From Palsa-1447 sp964509885 (GTDB taxonomy: Bacteria > Verrucomicrobiota > Verrucomicrobiia > Opitutales > Opitutaceae), in assembly GCA_964509885.1 (NCBI GenBank), contig CAZDZL010000002.1, forward strand, positions 62,001 through 126,000: a stretch of 64,000 nucleotides of DNA, written 5' to 3'. The translations under genes and the position numbers were made by a program. Shown piece by piece: positions 15,098 to 24,569 of this stretch; position 1 is the first letter of the stretch; each line of letters begins with the position of its first letter. The notes beneath the pieces are model-generated. The model was not told the origin of the DNA. It saw only the letters and a list, made by a program, of their open reading frames with translations, and searched no databases.

Positions 15098-17008
15098 TTG
15101 GTTTCCAACGTTCAATCCCGTTTCCGGGACCCAACAACACTGCCGTCCTTCGTGCGGTCCGGCGCCATCGCGCTCGCGTTGTTTGCATCGGGGGTGCTCC
15201 ACTCGGCTGAAGCCCCGACTTCTATCGAGAGCTTCTGCGACAATGACACGGTCGGCGACCCCTCGCTTTCTCCGGACGGCACAAAGTTGGCTTATCTTAC
15301 TTCGACCGGCCGGGATCTTGCCATCGCAGTTTTCCATCTTGATACGGGAAGAGGCGAGGTTCTATGCCGGGTGGACAGTCGTACGGACGCATTCTGCTGG
15401 AAGGACGACAGCCGAATCCTTTTCGTCGAGGACCTCGGCTCCGAACGTCTCCTAAAAAGCGTCACCGTAGGGAAAAATTCCCTCAACTCGTTCCCGGGCT
15501 ATGGCGATCGCAGGAAAATCGCGTCCGTCTTCGATTGGCTGCCTGGCGATCCCAAGCACATACTGGTCCGAACGAGGCGGATCGGGATTATGGACGTCGA
15601 TACCGGCGAGGTGGTGGATACGCAGCCATCCGACCGCCTGCAGTTTGTGGGCCCCTACATTGCCGATGCCACGGGCGCCCTGCGCCTTCGCTGCATCCAA
15701 TGGGCCAGCGGCATCGAGCTCCAGCATCGAAGGACTGACCACGATGAATTCGTGACGGCCTACAAATGGACTTGGACCGAACCATTTGTGCATATCCAGG
15801 GCTTCGCGGGCGACGCCAATACCGCGTACTTCCTCACTCACGATGATGGTGACTGGTGCGTGCTTCGCGGATTCGACACCACGACTTTCAAGCTGAGCTC
15901 CCCGCTGGTCACATTCAAGGGCGCTGAAATTCGATCCGCCCTGTTCTCGAGGGACCGCGGGAAGATCGTTGGCCTTAGTGTCGACGGCGGGAATGACGTT
16001 TTCGAATACTGGCTCGACGAAACAATGCGCCGAAATCAAGCGGTCGTCGACGCATCGCTGCCTGGGCACAAGAACAGGATTACAAGTTGGTCGAGGGATA
16101 TGAGCGTCCTGATAGTCCATTCGATGAAGGGCTCCGAACCCGGGACTTATTATTCACTCGATATGAAGAACAAGGCGCTGGTGCGCCTTGGAGGCAGGCA
16201 TCCCCAGGTGGATTCGGCCAAGCTCGGAAAAGTGACGAGAGCGGACATTGTGGCTAGGGACGGCTTCACAATCCACGCCGTCGTTACCGTGCCTTCGGGC
16301 GGTGCGAAAGGTCCCTATCCGCTGGTTCTGTTTCCCCAATCCGAGATCTTTAAAACCCGCTGGTCAGTCGAATATAACGTGCTGACCCAGTTCCTTGCGA
16401 GTCGGGGGTACGCCTCTCTTTGCGTGGATTACAGGGGGTCTTCGGGATATGGACAGTCCTACGAGGACGCTGGTCGCCATGAGATTGCTGGAAAGATACC
16501 CGATGACATAGAGGACGCCGCTCTGTGGAGCATCAAATCGGGCTATGCGACCAAGGGGCGAATTTGCATCGATGGCTATGGGTTTGGGGGCACTCTTGCG
16601 CTCATAGCCGCAACGAGCTCCCCCGAGTTGTACTGCTGTGTGATCAACCAAGGCGGCGAGGCGGATTTGGAGCGACTTGGCAGGGGTTACAGGGACGGCA
16701 GCGACTGGCTTACCCTGAAGAAAATGGATATCTATCTCGGCGACGACACAAAGGCCCTTTCCAGACGTTCCCCCCTGTCGGCCATGGATCTGCTGCGGGT
16801 GCCCATACTGAACGTATATGATGATCCCGACCACGACGAGAGCTGGAACCGCCTTGAGAGCGCTCTGCGTCATTCCAAGAAGCCTTACGTCCTCTTCAAG
16901 AACCTCATCCCCTCAAATGACGTTTGGCCGTTCGACTATCGAACCAACTATCTCCAGCAGATTGAGGGATTCTTGGAGAAGAATCTGTTGAACGCGCCGT
17001 CGAGTTAG
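15098..17008 (+). CDS. S9 (prolyl oligopeptidase) family protein lacking the catalytic Ser; likely pseudoenzyme
   Basis: A 636-residue protein starting at TTG 15098 after a GGGGGA motif, with a signal-peptide-like segment (GAIALALFASGVLHSAEA). An N-terminal beta-propeller (SPDGTKLAYL near residue 55) is followed by an alpha/beta-hydrolase domain (LASRGYASLCVDYRGSSGYG). The nucleophile elbow of S9 enzymes, G-x-S-x-G-G, reads GYGFGG here, so residue 495 is Gly instead of Ser. No EGHG-like His motif is found near the C-terminus (FKNLIPSNDVWPF). It is close in layout to the S9 protein at 43978, which keeps the Ser. Third codon positions look less GC-rich than in neighbouring genes, which may mean a different history. 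It probably binds peptides or another ligand without cleaving it. Confidence 0.85.
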   Translation: MVSNVQSRFRDPTTLPSFVRSGAIALALFASGVLHSAEAPTSIESFCDNDTVGDPSLSPDGTKLAYLTSTGRDLAIAVFHLDTGRGEVLCRVDSRTDAFCWKDDSRILFVEDLGSERLLKSVTVGKNSLNSFPGYGDRRKIASVFDWLPGDPKHILVRTRRIGIMDVDTGEVVDTQPSDRLQFVGPYIADATGALRLRCIQWASGIELQHRRTDHDEFVTAYKWTWTEPFVHIQGFAGDANTAYFLTHDDGDWCVLRGFDTTTFKLSSPLVTFKGAEIRSALFSRDRGKIVGLSVDGGNDVFEYWLDETMRRNQAVVDASLPGHKNRITSWSRDMSVLIVHSMKGSEPGTYYSLDMKNKALVRLGGRHPQVDSAKLGKVTRADIVARDGFTIHAVVTVPSGGAKGPYPLVLFPQSEIFKTRWSVEYNVLTQFLASRGYASLCVDYRGSSGYGQSYEDAGRHEIAGKIPDDIEDAALWSIKSGYATKGRICIDGYGFGGTLALIAATSSPELYCCVINQGGEADLERLGRGYRDGSDWLTLKKMDIYLGDDTKALSRRSPLSAMDLLRVPILNVYDDPDHDESWNRLESALRHSKKPYVLFKNLIPSNDVWPFDYRTNYLQQIEGFLEKNLLNAPSS

Positions 17009-17066
17009 TCCGGGCGCTTCACATTACAATTCTGTAATCCCCCGGAAAGGCCCGGGAAAGGGACGC

Positions 17067-18614
17067 ATGCGACACTGTGCGCACCTTATGAATAAAGATT
17101 CCCGAAATTCCCTCCTTCGGCGCGCCACGCTGGCCGGCGCCTTCCTCATAGCCACCGCGGGGCTTGTCGCCGCGATCGACGCCGCCCCGGTCAAGGGCGG
17201 CCTGTCCCTCAAGCAGGACGACGCGGCCGTCAACCGCGGCACGATCGAGGCCGCGAGCTTCTCCGGTGTCGTGAAGCGCGTCGCGCCGAGCATCGTCAAG
17301 GTGACCGTGCAGATGAACGTGCGCCACGCCTCGATGGAGTCCGGGGGCGCGGAGGGCCTGCCCCCAGGGTTCGACAACCCCGAGTTCCGCAGGTTCTTCG
17401 GCGGCCACATGAGGGCCGTGCCAGAGGCCCCCGAGAGCGGCCTCGGCTCGGGCGTCATCATCAGCTCCGACGGCTACATCGTGACGAACAACCACGTCGT
17501 CGACGGGGCCAAGGTCGTCACGGTCACGCTCTCCGACGGCCGCGAGCTCTCCGCCCGCGTCGTCGGGCGCGACCCGCAGACCGACGTCGCCGTGATCAAG
17601 GTGTCCGCGAAGGACCTCCCGGCCATCACGTTCGCGCGCAGCCGCGACGTCGAGGTGGGCGACCGGGTGCTCGCGATCGGCAACCCCTTCGGCATCGGCG
17701 AGACGGTCACGACGGGGATCGTGAGCGCCACGAGCCGGCGAGCCGGCATCGGGCTCAAGTACGAGGACTTCATCCAGACGGACGCGGCGATCAATCCCGG
17801 CAACTCCGGCGGCGCGCTCGTGGACGTCGAGGGGCGCCTGGTCGGCATGAACACCGCTATCCTCAGCCACAGCGGCGGCTTCCAGGGCGTCGGCCTCGCG
17901 GTGCCCTCGGACCTCGTCAGCAATGTCGCCGAGACGCTCGTCTCCAAGGGCAAGGTCGTGCGCGGCTTCATCGGCATCGGGGTCCAGGACCTGACGCCGG
18001 GCATCGCCGACTCCTTCGGGCTCAAGGCGCAGAGCGGGGCCATCATCACGGATGTGCAGCCCGAAACCCCGGGCTCCAAGGCGGGCCTCAAGAGCGGGGA
18101 CGTCATCACCGCCATCGACGGGAAGCCGATCGACTCCGCCAGCCGCGTGAGCCTCGACGTCGGCCAGGCGCCCCCGGGCACAAAGGTGACGCTTGACGTC
18201 CTGCGCGACGGGAAGACGGACCATATCTCGATCACGACCGCGACCCGGCCGAACGGCGACGGGCGGTCGGGCACCGACGAGGCGGCCCAGGGCGAGGACT
18301 CGGGCACGCTGAACGGCGTGGGGGTCGGCGACATCGACGCCAACGCCCGGCGCGAGTTGGAACTCCCCGACCGGCTCTCCGGCGCGGTCATCACCAGCGT
18401 CGACCCGGCCTCGGCCTCGGCCCGGGCGGGGCTGCGCGAGGGCGACGTGATCCTCGAGATCAACCGCCACCCGGTTGCCTCGGCGAAGGAGGCCGTCGAC
18501 CTGACCTCGGGCGACGCCAACAAGAAGACGCTCCTCAAGCTCTGGTCCCACGGGGCCACGGTCTACGTTGTTGTCGACGAGACGGCGTCAGCCGCCGGCG
18601 ACGCCGCGCCCTGA
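17067..18614 (+). CDS. HtrA/DegP family periplasmic serine protease
   Basis: A 515-residue Do-type protease-chaperone for misfolded envelope proteins. An N-terminal hydrophobic signal or anchor (about 19-37) is followed by a trypsin-like domain with the full triad: H143 (TNNHVVD), D173 (DPQTDVAVIK) and S247 (NPGNSGGALVD). Two PDZ domains follow, at about 285-370 and 405-500. ATG 17067 is preceded by GGGAAAGGGA, a good ribosome-binding site; ATG 17088 is an alternative. The gene ends with a strong terminator at 18640-18680. The two-component pair that follows starts about 120 bp later and may respond to envelope stress, but nothing in the sequence proves the link. Confidence 0.95.
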   Translation: MRHCAHLMNKDSRNSLLRRATLAGAFLIATAGLVAAIDAAPVKGGLSLKQDDAAVNRGTIEAASFSGVVKRVAPSIVKVTVQMNVRHASMESGGAEGLPPGFDNPEFRRFFGGHMRAVPEAPESGLGSGVIISSDGYIVTNNHVVDGAKVVTVTLSDGRELSARVVGRDPQTDVAVIKVSAKDLPAITFARSRDVEVGDRVLAIGNPFGIGETVTTGIVSATSRRAGIGLKYEDFIQTDAAINPGNSGGALVDVEGRLVGMNTAILSHSGGFQGVGLAVPSDLVSNVAETLVSKGKVVRGFIGIGVQDLTPGIADSFGLKAQSGAIITDVQPETPGSKAGLKSGDVITAIDGKPIDSASRVSLDVGQAPPGTKVTLDVLRDGKTDHISITTATRPNGDGRSGTDEAAQGEDSGTLNGVGVGDIDANARRELELPDRLSGAVITSVDPASASARAGLREGDVILEINRHPVASAKEAVDLTSGDANKKTLLKLWSHGATVYVVVDETASAAGDAAP

Positions 18615-18639
18615 TTCCTTTAGCGTTGGTTTGTGTTGG

Positions 18640-18680
18640 GGGACACCGGGCCCGTAGACAGGCCCGGTGTCCCTTTTTCT
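18640..18680 (+). terminator. Rho-independent terminator after htrA
   Basis: A perfect 13-bp stem (GGGACACCGGGCC at 18640-18652 with GGCCCGGTGTCCC at 18661-18673), an 8-nt loop and a run of five T then CT. It is the clearest intrinsic terminator in the window. Confidence 0.93.
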
Positions 18681-18737
18681 TCGGGTCCCGCCCAGTAGCG
18701 GCTTTGCAAAGAACCCCCCTTCCTCCACTCTTGCCCC

Positions 18738-19409
18738 ATGCGCGTCCTCGTCGTCGAAGATGATGCCAAGATCGCCTCGTTCGTGGTGCGCGGCCTGAAG
18801 CAGGCCGGCTACGCGGTGGACCATGCCCCGGACGGGGAGACGGGCCTCGCGCTGGCCGAGAGCACGGGCTACGACGCCGCCGTCGTGGACGTGATGCTCC
18901 CGGGTCTCGACGGCCTGAGCCTCGTGAGGCGCCTGCGCTCGGCGCGCCGCCAGGTGCCGGTGCTCTTCCTGAGCGCCAAGGGCTCCGTCGGTGACCGCGT
19001 CAAGGGCCTGGAGAGCGGCGCGGACGACTACCTGACGAAGCCCTTCGCGTTCTCGGAGCTGCTGGCACGCATCCAGGCGCTCGTGCGCCGGGCGACCCAC
19101 GCGCCGGACGCGACGCGGCTGGCGTCGGGCGACGTCTCGCTCGACCTCGCGACCCGCGAGGTGACGAGCGCCGGCAAGCCGGTCGAGCTGCAGCCGAGGG
19201 AGTTCTCTCTCCTCGCGTTCCTGCTGAGGCACGCCGGCCATCCCGTGAGCAAGACCCAGATACTCGAGAGCGTCTGGGACTACGGCTTCGACCCCCAGAC
19301 CAACGTGGTCGACGTGGTCATGCACCGCCTGCGGGCCAAGGTCGACCCCGACCACAGCCGCATCGAGACCCTCCGGGGCGTGGGCTACGTGTTCCGCCCC
19401 CATGCTTGA
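18738..19409 (+). CDS. OmpR/PhoB-family response regulator (CusR-like)
   Basis: A 223-residue regulator. The receiver domain (about 1-115) has acidic VEDD at residues 6-9, the phospho-acceptor D51 in VVDVMLPG, and KPF near residue 101. The C-terminal winged helix contains LQPREFSLLAFLLRHAG and VVDVVMHRLRAKVD. Its stop overlaps the start of the histidine kinase by 8 bp, so the two are co-translated. The closest well-known types are CusR and CopR metal-response regulators, but no metal efflux genes are nearby, so the signal is not assigned. Confidence 0.95.
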   Translation: MRVLVVEDDAKIASFVVRGLKQAGYAVDHAPDGETGLALAESTGYDAAVVDVMLPGLDGLSLVRRLRSARRQVPVLFLSAKGSVGDRVKGLESGADDYLTKPFAFSELLARIQALVRRATHAPDATRLASGDVSLDLATREVTSAGKPVELQPREFSLLAFLLRHAGHPVSKTQILESVWDYGFDPQTNVVDVVMHRLRAKVDPDHSRIETLRGVGYVFRPHA

Positions 19410-20799
19410 GGCCGTCCGCCAGTCCCTCGCGGTGCGGCTCGCCGCGCTCTACGCCCTGGTCTTCGCCGCCGGGGCCTCGGCGCTCTTCGGCGTCCTCTAC
19501 TACGTGCTGGCGCATTCCCTCGAGGAGCGCGACCGCGCCGCCGTCGAGCAGCGCGCGGCGACCTACGCGCTCGCCTACGAGCACGGCGGGGCCTTCGCGC
19601 TTCGCGCGCAGCTGAGCGCCGACGCGTCGCCCGAGGTGCGCTCCCTCTTCGTGCGGCTTCTCGGGCCCGACGGCTCGACGGTCTTCGCGACGGTCCCCTC
19701 CGACTGGGTCGACCCGCAGGTCGAGCGGCGCCTGGTGCCGGACGGGTGGGGCGGGTGGAACTCCGAGGACATCCACTCGGTGCGGATCCCAAGGGACGCC
19801 GCGCGCGACCTCGCGGTCGCCTCGCGCGTGCTTCCCGACGGGCGCCTGATCCAGGTCGCGAGGAGCGGCGACAGCCGCGCCGTCCTCCTCGCGCCGCTCC
19901 GGAGCGACTTCGCCGGCGTCGGCGCCGTGGCGCTCCTCCTCTCGCTCACCGCGGGCACGTTCCTCGCGTGGCGGGCGACCCGGCCCCTGCGCCTCGTGGC
20001 CGCGACGGCGCGGCGCATCATCGACGAGGACGACTTCGCGGCGCGCATCCCGAACGCCCAGGGGGGCGGCGAGCTCGCGGTGCTCGCGAGGCAGCTGAAC
20101 GCGCTCCTCGACAAGAATTCCGACCACGTTCGCGTGCTCCGCGAGACGCTGGACAACCTCGCCCACGACATGAGGACGCCGCTGACGCGCCTGCGGGGCA
20201 CGGCTGAGCTGGCCCTGAGGGACGGGGGCAACCCCGCCGACGCCCGGTCGGCGCTGGCGTCCTGCGTCGACGAGACGGACCACGTGCTCCACCTGCTGGA
20301 GGCGCTGCTCGACGTCTCGGCGGCCGAGGCCGGCGTCCTCGCGCTGCGGCGCGAGCGCGTGGACATGCGCGCCCTCGCGCTCCGCGCGGCCGACCTCTAC
20401 CGCGAGGTCGCGGAGGAGAAGCGCATATCCCTGTCCGTTGAGGCGCCCGGGCCGGCGGGGCTCGACGGGGACCCCGTGCGGATCAGCCAGGCCCTGTCCA
20501 ACCTCGTCGACAACGCGCTCAAGTACACACCCGACGGGGGCAAGGTCACCCTCGCGGTCGCAGCGGAACCGGGCGCGGTTACGGTCGCGGTGAGCGACAG
20601 CGGCCCTGGGGTCCCCCAGGGGGAGCGGGACGCGATCTGGCGGCGCCTCTACCGGGGCGACGCGAGCCGCTCGCAGCGGGGCCTCGGGCTCGGGCTCACG
20701 CTTGTCCGCGCGGTGGCCGAGGCCCACGGGGGAACGGCGGCCGTGGACGGCCCCCCGGGCGGCGGCGCCCGCTTCCGGCTGCGTTTTCCCTCGGGATGA
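19402..20799 (+). CDS. Membrane sensor histidine kinase (HAMP, HisKA, HATPase)
   Basis: A 465-residue kinase. Membrane segments at about 12-37 and 169-190 enclose a periplasmic sensor region of about 130 residues. HAMP follows, then the phospho-acceptor H255 in NLAHDMRTPLTRLRG, the N-box NLVDNALKYTP and the G-box GLGLGLTLVRAVAEAHGG. It overlaps its response regulator by 8 bp. Architecture and length fit CusS-type kinases. The periplasmic part has no motif I can tie to a ligand. Confidence 0.94.
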   Translation: MLEAVRQSLAVRLAALYALVFAAGASALFGVLYYVLAHSLEERDRAAVEQRAATYALAYEHGGAFALRAQLSADASPEVRSLFVRLLGPDGSTVFATVPSDWVDPQVERRLVPDGWGGWNSEDIHSVRIPRDAARDLAVASRVLPDGRLIQVARSGDSRAVLLAPLRSDFAGVGAVALLLSLTAGTFLAWRATRPLRLVAATARRIIDEDDFAARIPNAQGGGELAVLARQLNALLDKNSDHVRVLRETLDNLAHDMRTPLTRLRGTAELALRDGGNPADARSALASCVDETDHVLHLLEALLDVSAAEAGVLALRRERVDMRALALRAADLYREVAEEKRISLSVEAPGPAGLDGDPVRISQALSNLVDNALKYTPDGGKVTLAVAAEPGAVTVAVSDSGPGVPQGERDAIWRRLYRGDASRSQRGLGLGLTLVRAVAEAHGGTAAVDGPPGGGARFRLRFPSG

Positions 20800-20919
20800 G
20801 GGGTGGCGGCCATGCGAAAAGGAGCTTCCGGCCTTGAAAGATTCCGGAAAAGGAATCGCCTGTGCCTAGGCGCCTGCCCGGCGCACGCACGAAACCGAAC
20901 GCGCAGGACCCCATCCCCC

Positions 20920-22632
20920 ATGAAATCACCCTCCTCCGCGCTCGCCCTCGGCGGCGCCCTCCTGACCGTCCTCGGCGCCCCGGCCCAGACTCCGGGCGAC
21001 CCCGCAAACGGGAAGGTGCTCTTCCAGCAGAGCTGCGCGCTCTGCCACGCGACGACCCTCGGGCCGGGCAACCAGCCGATATCGGGGCAGGGCCCGAGCC
21101 TCGTCGGCGTGGTGGGCCGCGGGGCCGCCTCGCTCGCGAACTTCAACTACTCGAAGGCGCTTCGGGATTCGGGCCTCACCTGGGACGCCGCCACGCTGGA
21201 CCGCTTCCTCACGGCGCCCTCCGTTGCGGTCCCCGGGACGCTGATGCCGATCCCCGTTCCCGTGGCCGACTCGCGCCGCGACATCGTCGCCTTCCTCTCC
21301 ACGCTTGCCGCGCCGGCCGCATCGACCGCGGAGGCCCCCGCGCCCGCACAGGCCGGCGACCCCAACGACTGGCGCGGCGATTTCCCGGGGAGGAAGCACG
21401 TGGTCGACCTTTCCAAGCTTCCCGCCCCCTATGCCACCGCGTCGTCGGGCAACGGACCCAAGACGGTCGACCGTCCCGCGGGCGCCGCCCTCTCGGTGCT
21501 GCCGGGGTTCACGGTGCGGGAGTTCGTCACGGGCCTCAAGGGCCCCCGCCTGATGCGCACGGCCCCGAACGGGGACATATTCATAGCGGAGACGAGCCAG
21601 GGACGCGTCCGGGTGCTTCGCGCCGCGGACGGCGCCGGCGCCCCGTCGGAAAACGTGGTCTTCGCGGATGGCCTCACCGGGCCGTTCGGCATCGCCTTCT
21701 ACCCCAACGCCGGCGTGCCGGCGTGGGTCTACGTCGCCAACCAGGACTCCGTCGTGCGCTTCCCGTACCAGGCCGGCGACCTGAAGGCCCGGGGCGCCGC
21801 GCAGGTTGTCGTCCCCGTCCTTGCGCCGCACAACAACGGCGGCCACAGCACGAGGGACGTGGCCTTCTCGCCTGACGGCCGGCGCATGTTCATCTCGGAC
21901 GGCTCCGGCTCGAACGTGGCCGAGGGCCTCTCGAGGAAGAGCCCCGGGGAGATCCGCTCCTGGGAGGCCGAGCACGGCCGCGGCGCGATTTGGGGCGCCG
22001 AGACCAACCGCGCGGACATCCTCGTGACGGATCCCGAGGGGAAGGCGCCGCTGCACACGTTCGCGACCGGGATACGCAACGGCGTGGGCCTCGCCGTCAA
22101 TCCCACGACGGGCGATCTGTGGGTCTCCACGAACGAGCGCGACGAGCTGGGCGACGACCTGGTGCCCGACTACATCACGCGGGTGAAGGAGGGCGGGTTC
22201 TACGGCTGGCCGTGGTACTACATGGGCAACCACGAGGATCCCCGGCACGCGGGCGTCCGCCCCGACCTGGCGGGCGTGGCGATCGTGCCCGACGTGCCCG
22301 AGCAGTCCCACTCGGCCTCGCTCGAGATGACCTTCTACACGGCCACGTCCGGAGTCGCCGCATTTCCCGAGGAATACCGGGGGGACGCCTTCGTCGCGCT
22401 CCACGGCTCCTGGAACCGGAGCTCGAGGACGGGCTACAAGGTCGTGCGCGCGCGCCTGAGGGACGGCGTCCCGACGGGCGAGTACGACGACTTCCTCGTC
22501 GGCTTCGTCGTCGACAACCGCTCCGTCTGGGGCCGGCCGGTGGGCGTCACCGTGGCGCGCGACGGGGCCCTCCTCGTCAGCGACGACGGCGGCGGCGTGA
22601 TCTGGCGGATCTCCTACGCCGCGGCTCCCTAG
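20920..22632 (+). CDS. Cytochrome c fused to a sorbosone-dehydrogenase-like (PQQ-type) beta-propeller
   Basis: A 570-residue protein from ATG 20920 (MKSPSSALALGG) with a signal peptide. A class I cytochrome c domain comes first, with heme site CALCH at residues 39-43 and a likely Met ligand in TLMPIPVP. A six-bladed L-sorbosone/glucose dehydrogenase-like propeller follows from about residue 170 (GFTVREFVTGLKGPRLM, APHNNGGHSTRDVAFSPDG, DELGDDLVPDY, YGWPWYYMG). The enzyme would oxidise a sugar or aldose in the periplasm and pass electrons through its own heme. PQQ or calcium use is inferred from the family. Its stop overlaps the stop of the convergent NHL gene in a shared CTAG. Confidence 0.88.
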   Translation: MKSPSSALALGGALLTVLGAPAQTPGDPANGKVLFQQSCALCHATTLGPGNQPISGQGPSLVGVVGRGAASLANFNYSKALRDSGLTWDAATLDRFLTAPSVAVPGTLMPIPVPVADSRRDIVAFLSTLAAPAASTAEAPAPAQAGDPNDWRGDFPGRKHVVDLSKLPAPYATASSGNGPKTVDRPAGAALSVLPGFTVREFVTGLKGPRLMRTAPNGDIFIAETSQGRVRVLRAADGAGAPSENVVFADGLTGPFGIAFYPNAGVPAWVYVANQDSVVRFPYQAGDLKARGAAQVVVPVLAPHNNGGHSTRDVAFSPDGRRMFISDGSGSNVAEGLSRKSPGEIRSWEAEHGRGAIWGAETNRADILVTDPEGKAPLHTFATGIRNGVGLAVNPTTGDLWVSTNERDELGDDLVPDYITRVKEGGFYGWPWYYMGNHEDPRHAGVRPDLAGVAIVPDVPEQSHSASLEMTFYTATSGVAAFPEEYRGDAFVALHGSWNRSSRTGYKVVRARLRDGVPTGEYDDFLVGFVVDNRSVWGRPVGVTVARDGALLVSDDGGGVIWRISYAAAP

Positions 22633-24569
22633 GGAACCTCGTAGACCTCGGCCAGGGCGACCCCGGTGGTGGCGTTCACCCCGGAGACCTGCATCGTGTA
22701 GGCCCCCGGCGACAGCGAGACGAGCGTCGCGCTGTCGGCGCTTCCCGGCATCAGCGGGAAGGCCCCCACGGCCGCGGCGGCGAGCGCGATTTCGGCGGCG
22801 TTCAGGTTCGTGCTCCAGCCGGTGTCGGCGGCGAAGGCGTCGCCCGACGGGTCGGCCACCCGAAGGACGGGGTTCGCGAGGACCCCGCCCACGCCGTACT
22901 GGGTCAGGCTCGGGCCGTCCGCGCGCAGGAGAAGGCTCTCCTTGCCGCTTCCCGAGATGTAGAAGCCCGGGATGAGGACGCCGCTGCCCGTACCCACCTG
23001 GGCGCGGGTCGAGAGGTTGGAGAGGCGGGTCCCTGTCGAGGCCATCTCGTAGATCTCGGCCAGGGCGACGCCGGTCGTGCCGCCGACGCCGCTCACCTGG
23101 GCTGTGTAGGATCCCGGCGGCAGCGTCACGATGAGGGCGCAGTCCGTGCTGCCGTCGGCTAGCAGGAAGGCGCCGACGGCATTCTCGGCGGCGACGATCT
23201 GCGGCGAGGCCGCGCTGTTGCCCCATCCCGTGTTGGTGGCGATCACGTTCCCGCCGCTGTCGAACACGCTCAGGCTGGGAACGGACAAGACGTTGGTGAC
23301 CTGGTACGCGGTCAGGGTGGGGCCGACCGCCCTGACGAGAAGCGTCTCCATGCCTGTTCCCGAGATGGTGAAGCCGGGGATCAGGATGTTGGCGCCGGTC
23401 CCCACCTGGGCGCGCGTCGAGATGTTGGTCAGGCGCGGGGGCGATGTGTCCGGCGCGGCGGCGGCGCCCTTGCGGATCGTGTCGTTGTAGCTGTCGGCGA
23501 CGTAGAGGTTGCCGAACCCGTCCACCGCGACCCCGAGCGGGTTGTTGAAGAGCACCGTGGACCCGGTCCCGTTCGCGCTTCCCGTGACGCCGACGCGCCC
23601 GGCGAGCGTCGTCACGGCGCCCGTCGGCGTGATCCTGCGAATGGTGTCGTTGAAGGAGTCGGCGACGTAGAGGTTGCCCGTGAAGTCGACCGCGATCCCC
23701 GTCGGCTCGTTGAACAGGGCGCCCGTCCCGCTTCCGTCCAGGCTGCCCCCGACCTCCGTCACGCCGGCGATGGTCGAGACCTGCCCCGCGGGCGTGATCT
23801 TGCGGACCGTGTTGTTGCTGTCGGTCACGTACACGTTGCCGGCCGCGTCGACCGCCAGCCCGTCCGGGGCGTTGAACTTAGCGAAGACTCCCGCGCCGTC
23901 CGAGGAACCGGTGACGCCCACGGTGCCCGCGATCGTCGAGACCTGGCCCGACGGCGTGATCTTGCGGATCGTGTCGTTGCCGCTGTCAGCGACATAGACG
24001 TTGCCGCCTGCGTCGACGCCGATGCCGTTCGGCTGGCTGAACTGCGCGGAGGTGCCGTTGCCGTCGGCATGTCCGGTGATCCCCGCGGATCCCGCGAGGG
24101 TCGAGACGAGGCCGTTCGGCGTGATCTTGCGGACCGTGTTGTAATGCGCGTCCGTCACATAGACGTTGCCGCTCACGTCCACGGCCACGTCGACCAGGAG
24201 GCCAAACTGCGCCGCGGCGCCGGTCCCGTCCTGGGTCCCGACGACCCCGGGTGAGCCCGCGAACGTTGAGACGGATCCCGTGGCCGTGATCCTGCGGACC
24301 GTCGCGTTGTTGGAGTCCGCGACGTAGATGTTGCCCGCCAGGTCGACGGCCAGGCCGATGGGCCTGTTGAAGAGAGCGATCGTTCCCTGGCCGTTCGCCA
24401 CCCCGGCTATCCCGGCCAGCCCGGAGAGCGTCGTGAAGGCGTACGGCGTCGAGTAGTCGCTCGAGGCCCGCGCCGCCGGGGCGAGCGCGAGGCCGACGGC
24501 AAGCCCGGCGGCATGCAGCAGCCGCGCCGGGAACCGGGGGGCGGGGATGGGGGCGGGGCGTGGGTGCAA
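22629..24569 (-). CDS. Secreted NHL-repeat beta-propeller protein with two C-terminal EVY(E/D)VP domains
   Basis: A 646-residue protein. After a signal peptide (about 1-36) come at least six NHL repeats of about 57 residues, each with a GxAVDxxGNxYVADSxNxTIRKITP-like pattern and a variable GT/GS-rich link. Two copies of a domain of about 130 residues fill the C-terminus (starting RLTNISTRAQVGTG and RLSNLSTRAQVGTG), ending exactly in GVALAEVYEVP. No enzymatic motif is seen. It is probably a cell-surface or extracellular binding scaffold. The start at 24569 is the only ATG giving a signal peptide. Divergent from the ECF sigma factor gene, so the two may share a control region. Confidence 0.85.
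   Translation of the reverse strand: MHPRPAPIPAPRFPARLLHAAGLAVGLALAPAARASSDYSTPYAFTTLSGLAGIAGVANGQGTIALFNRPIGLAVDLAGNIYVADSNNATVRRITATGSVSTFAGSPGVVGTQDGTGAAAQFGLLVDVAVDVSGNVYVTDAHYNTVRKITPNGLVSTLAGSAGITGHADGNGTSAQFSQPNGIGVDAGGNVYVADSGNDTIRKITPSGQVSTIAGTVGVTGSSDGAGVFAKFNAPDGLAVDAAGNVYVTDSNNTVRKITPAGQVSTIAGVTEVGGSLDGSGTGALFNEPTGIAVDFTGNLYVADSFNDTIRRITPTGAVTTLAGRVGVTGSANGTGSTVLFNNPLGVAVDGFGNLYVADSYNDTIRKGAAAAPDTSPPRLTNISTRAQVGTGANILIPGFTISGTGMETLLVRAVGPTLTAYQVTNVLSVPSLSVFDSGGNVIATNTGWGNSAASPQIVAAENAVGAFLLADGSTDCALIVTLPPGSYTAQVSGVGGTTGVALAEIYEMASTGTRLSNLSTRAQVGTGSGVLIPGFYISGSGKESLLLRADGPSLTQYGVGGVLANPVLRVADPSGDAFAADTGWSTNLNAAEIALAAAAVGAFPLMPGSADSATLVSLSPGAYTMQVSGVNATTGVALAEVYEVP
22632..23430 (-). 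repeat. Two tandem copies of the C-terminal surface domain
   Basis: Two domains of about 130 residues sharing STRAQVGTG, a GxxxxLLVRAxGPxLxxY motif, a GAFxLxxGSxD motif and YTxQVSGVxxTTGVALAE(V/I)YE. The same domain occurs in pairs at the ends of the GH44 protein and the large protein at 55547-60133. Coordinates of the inner edge are approximate. Confidence 0.75.
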
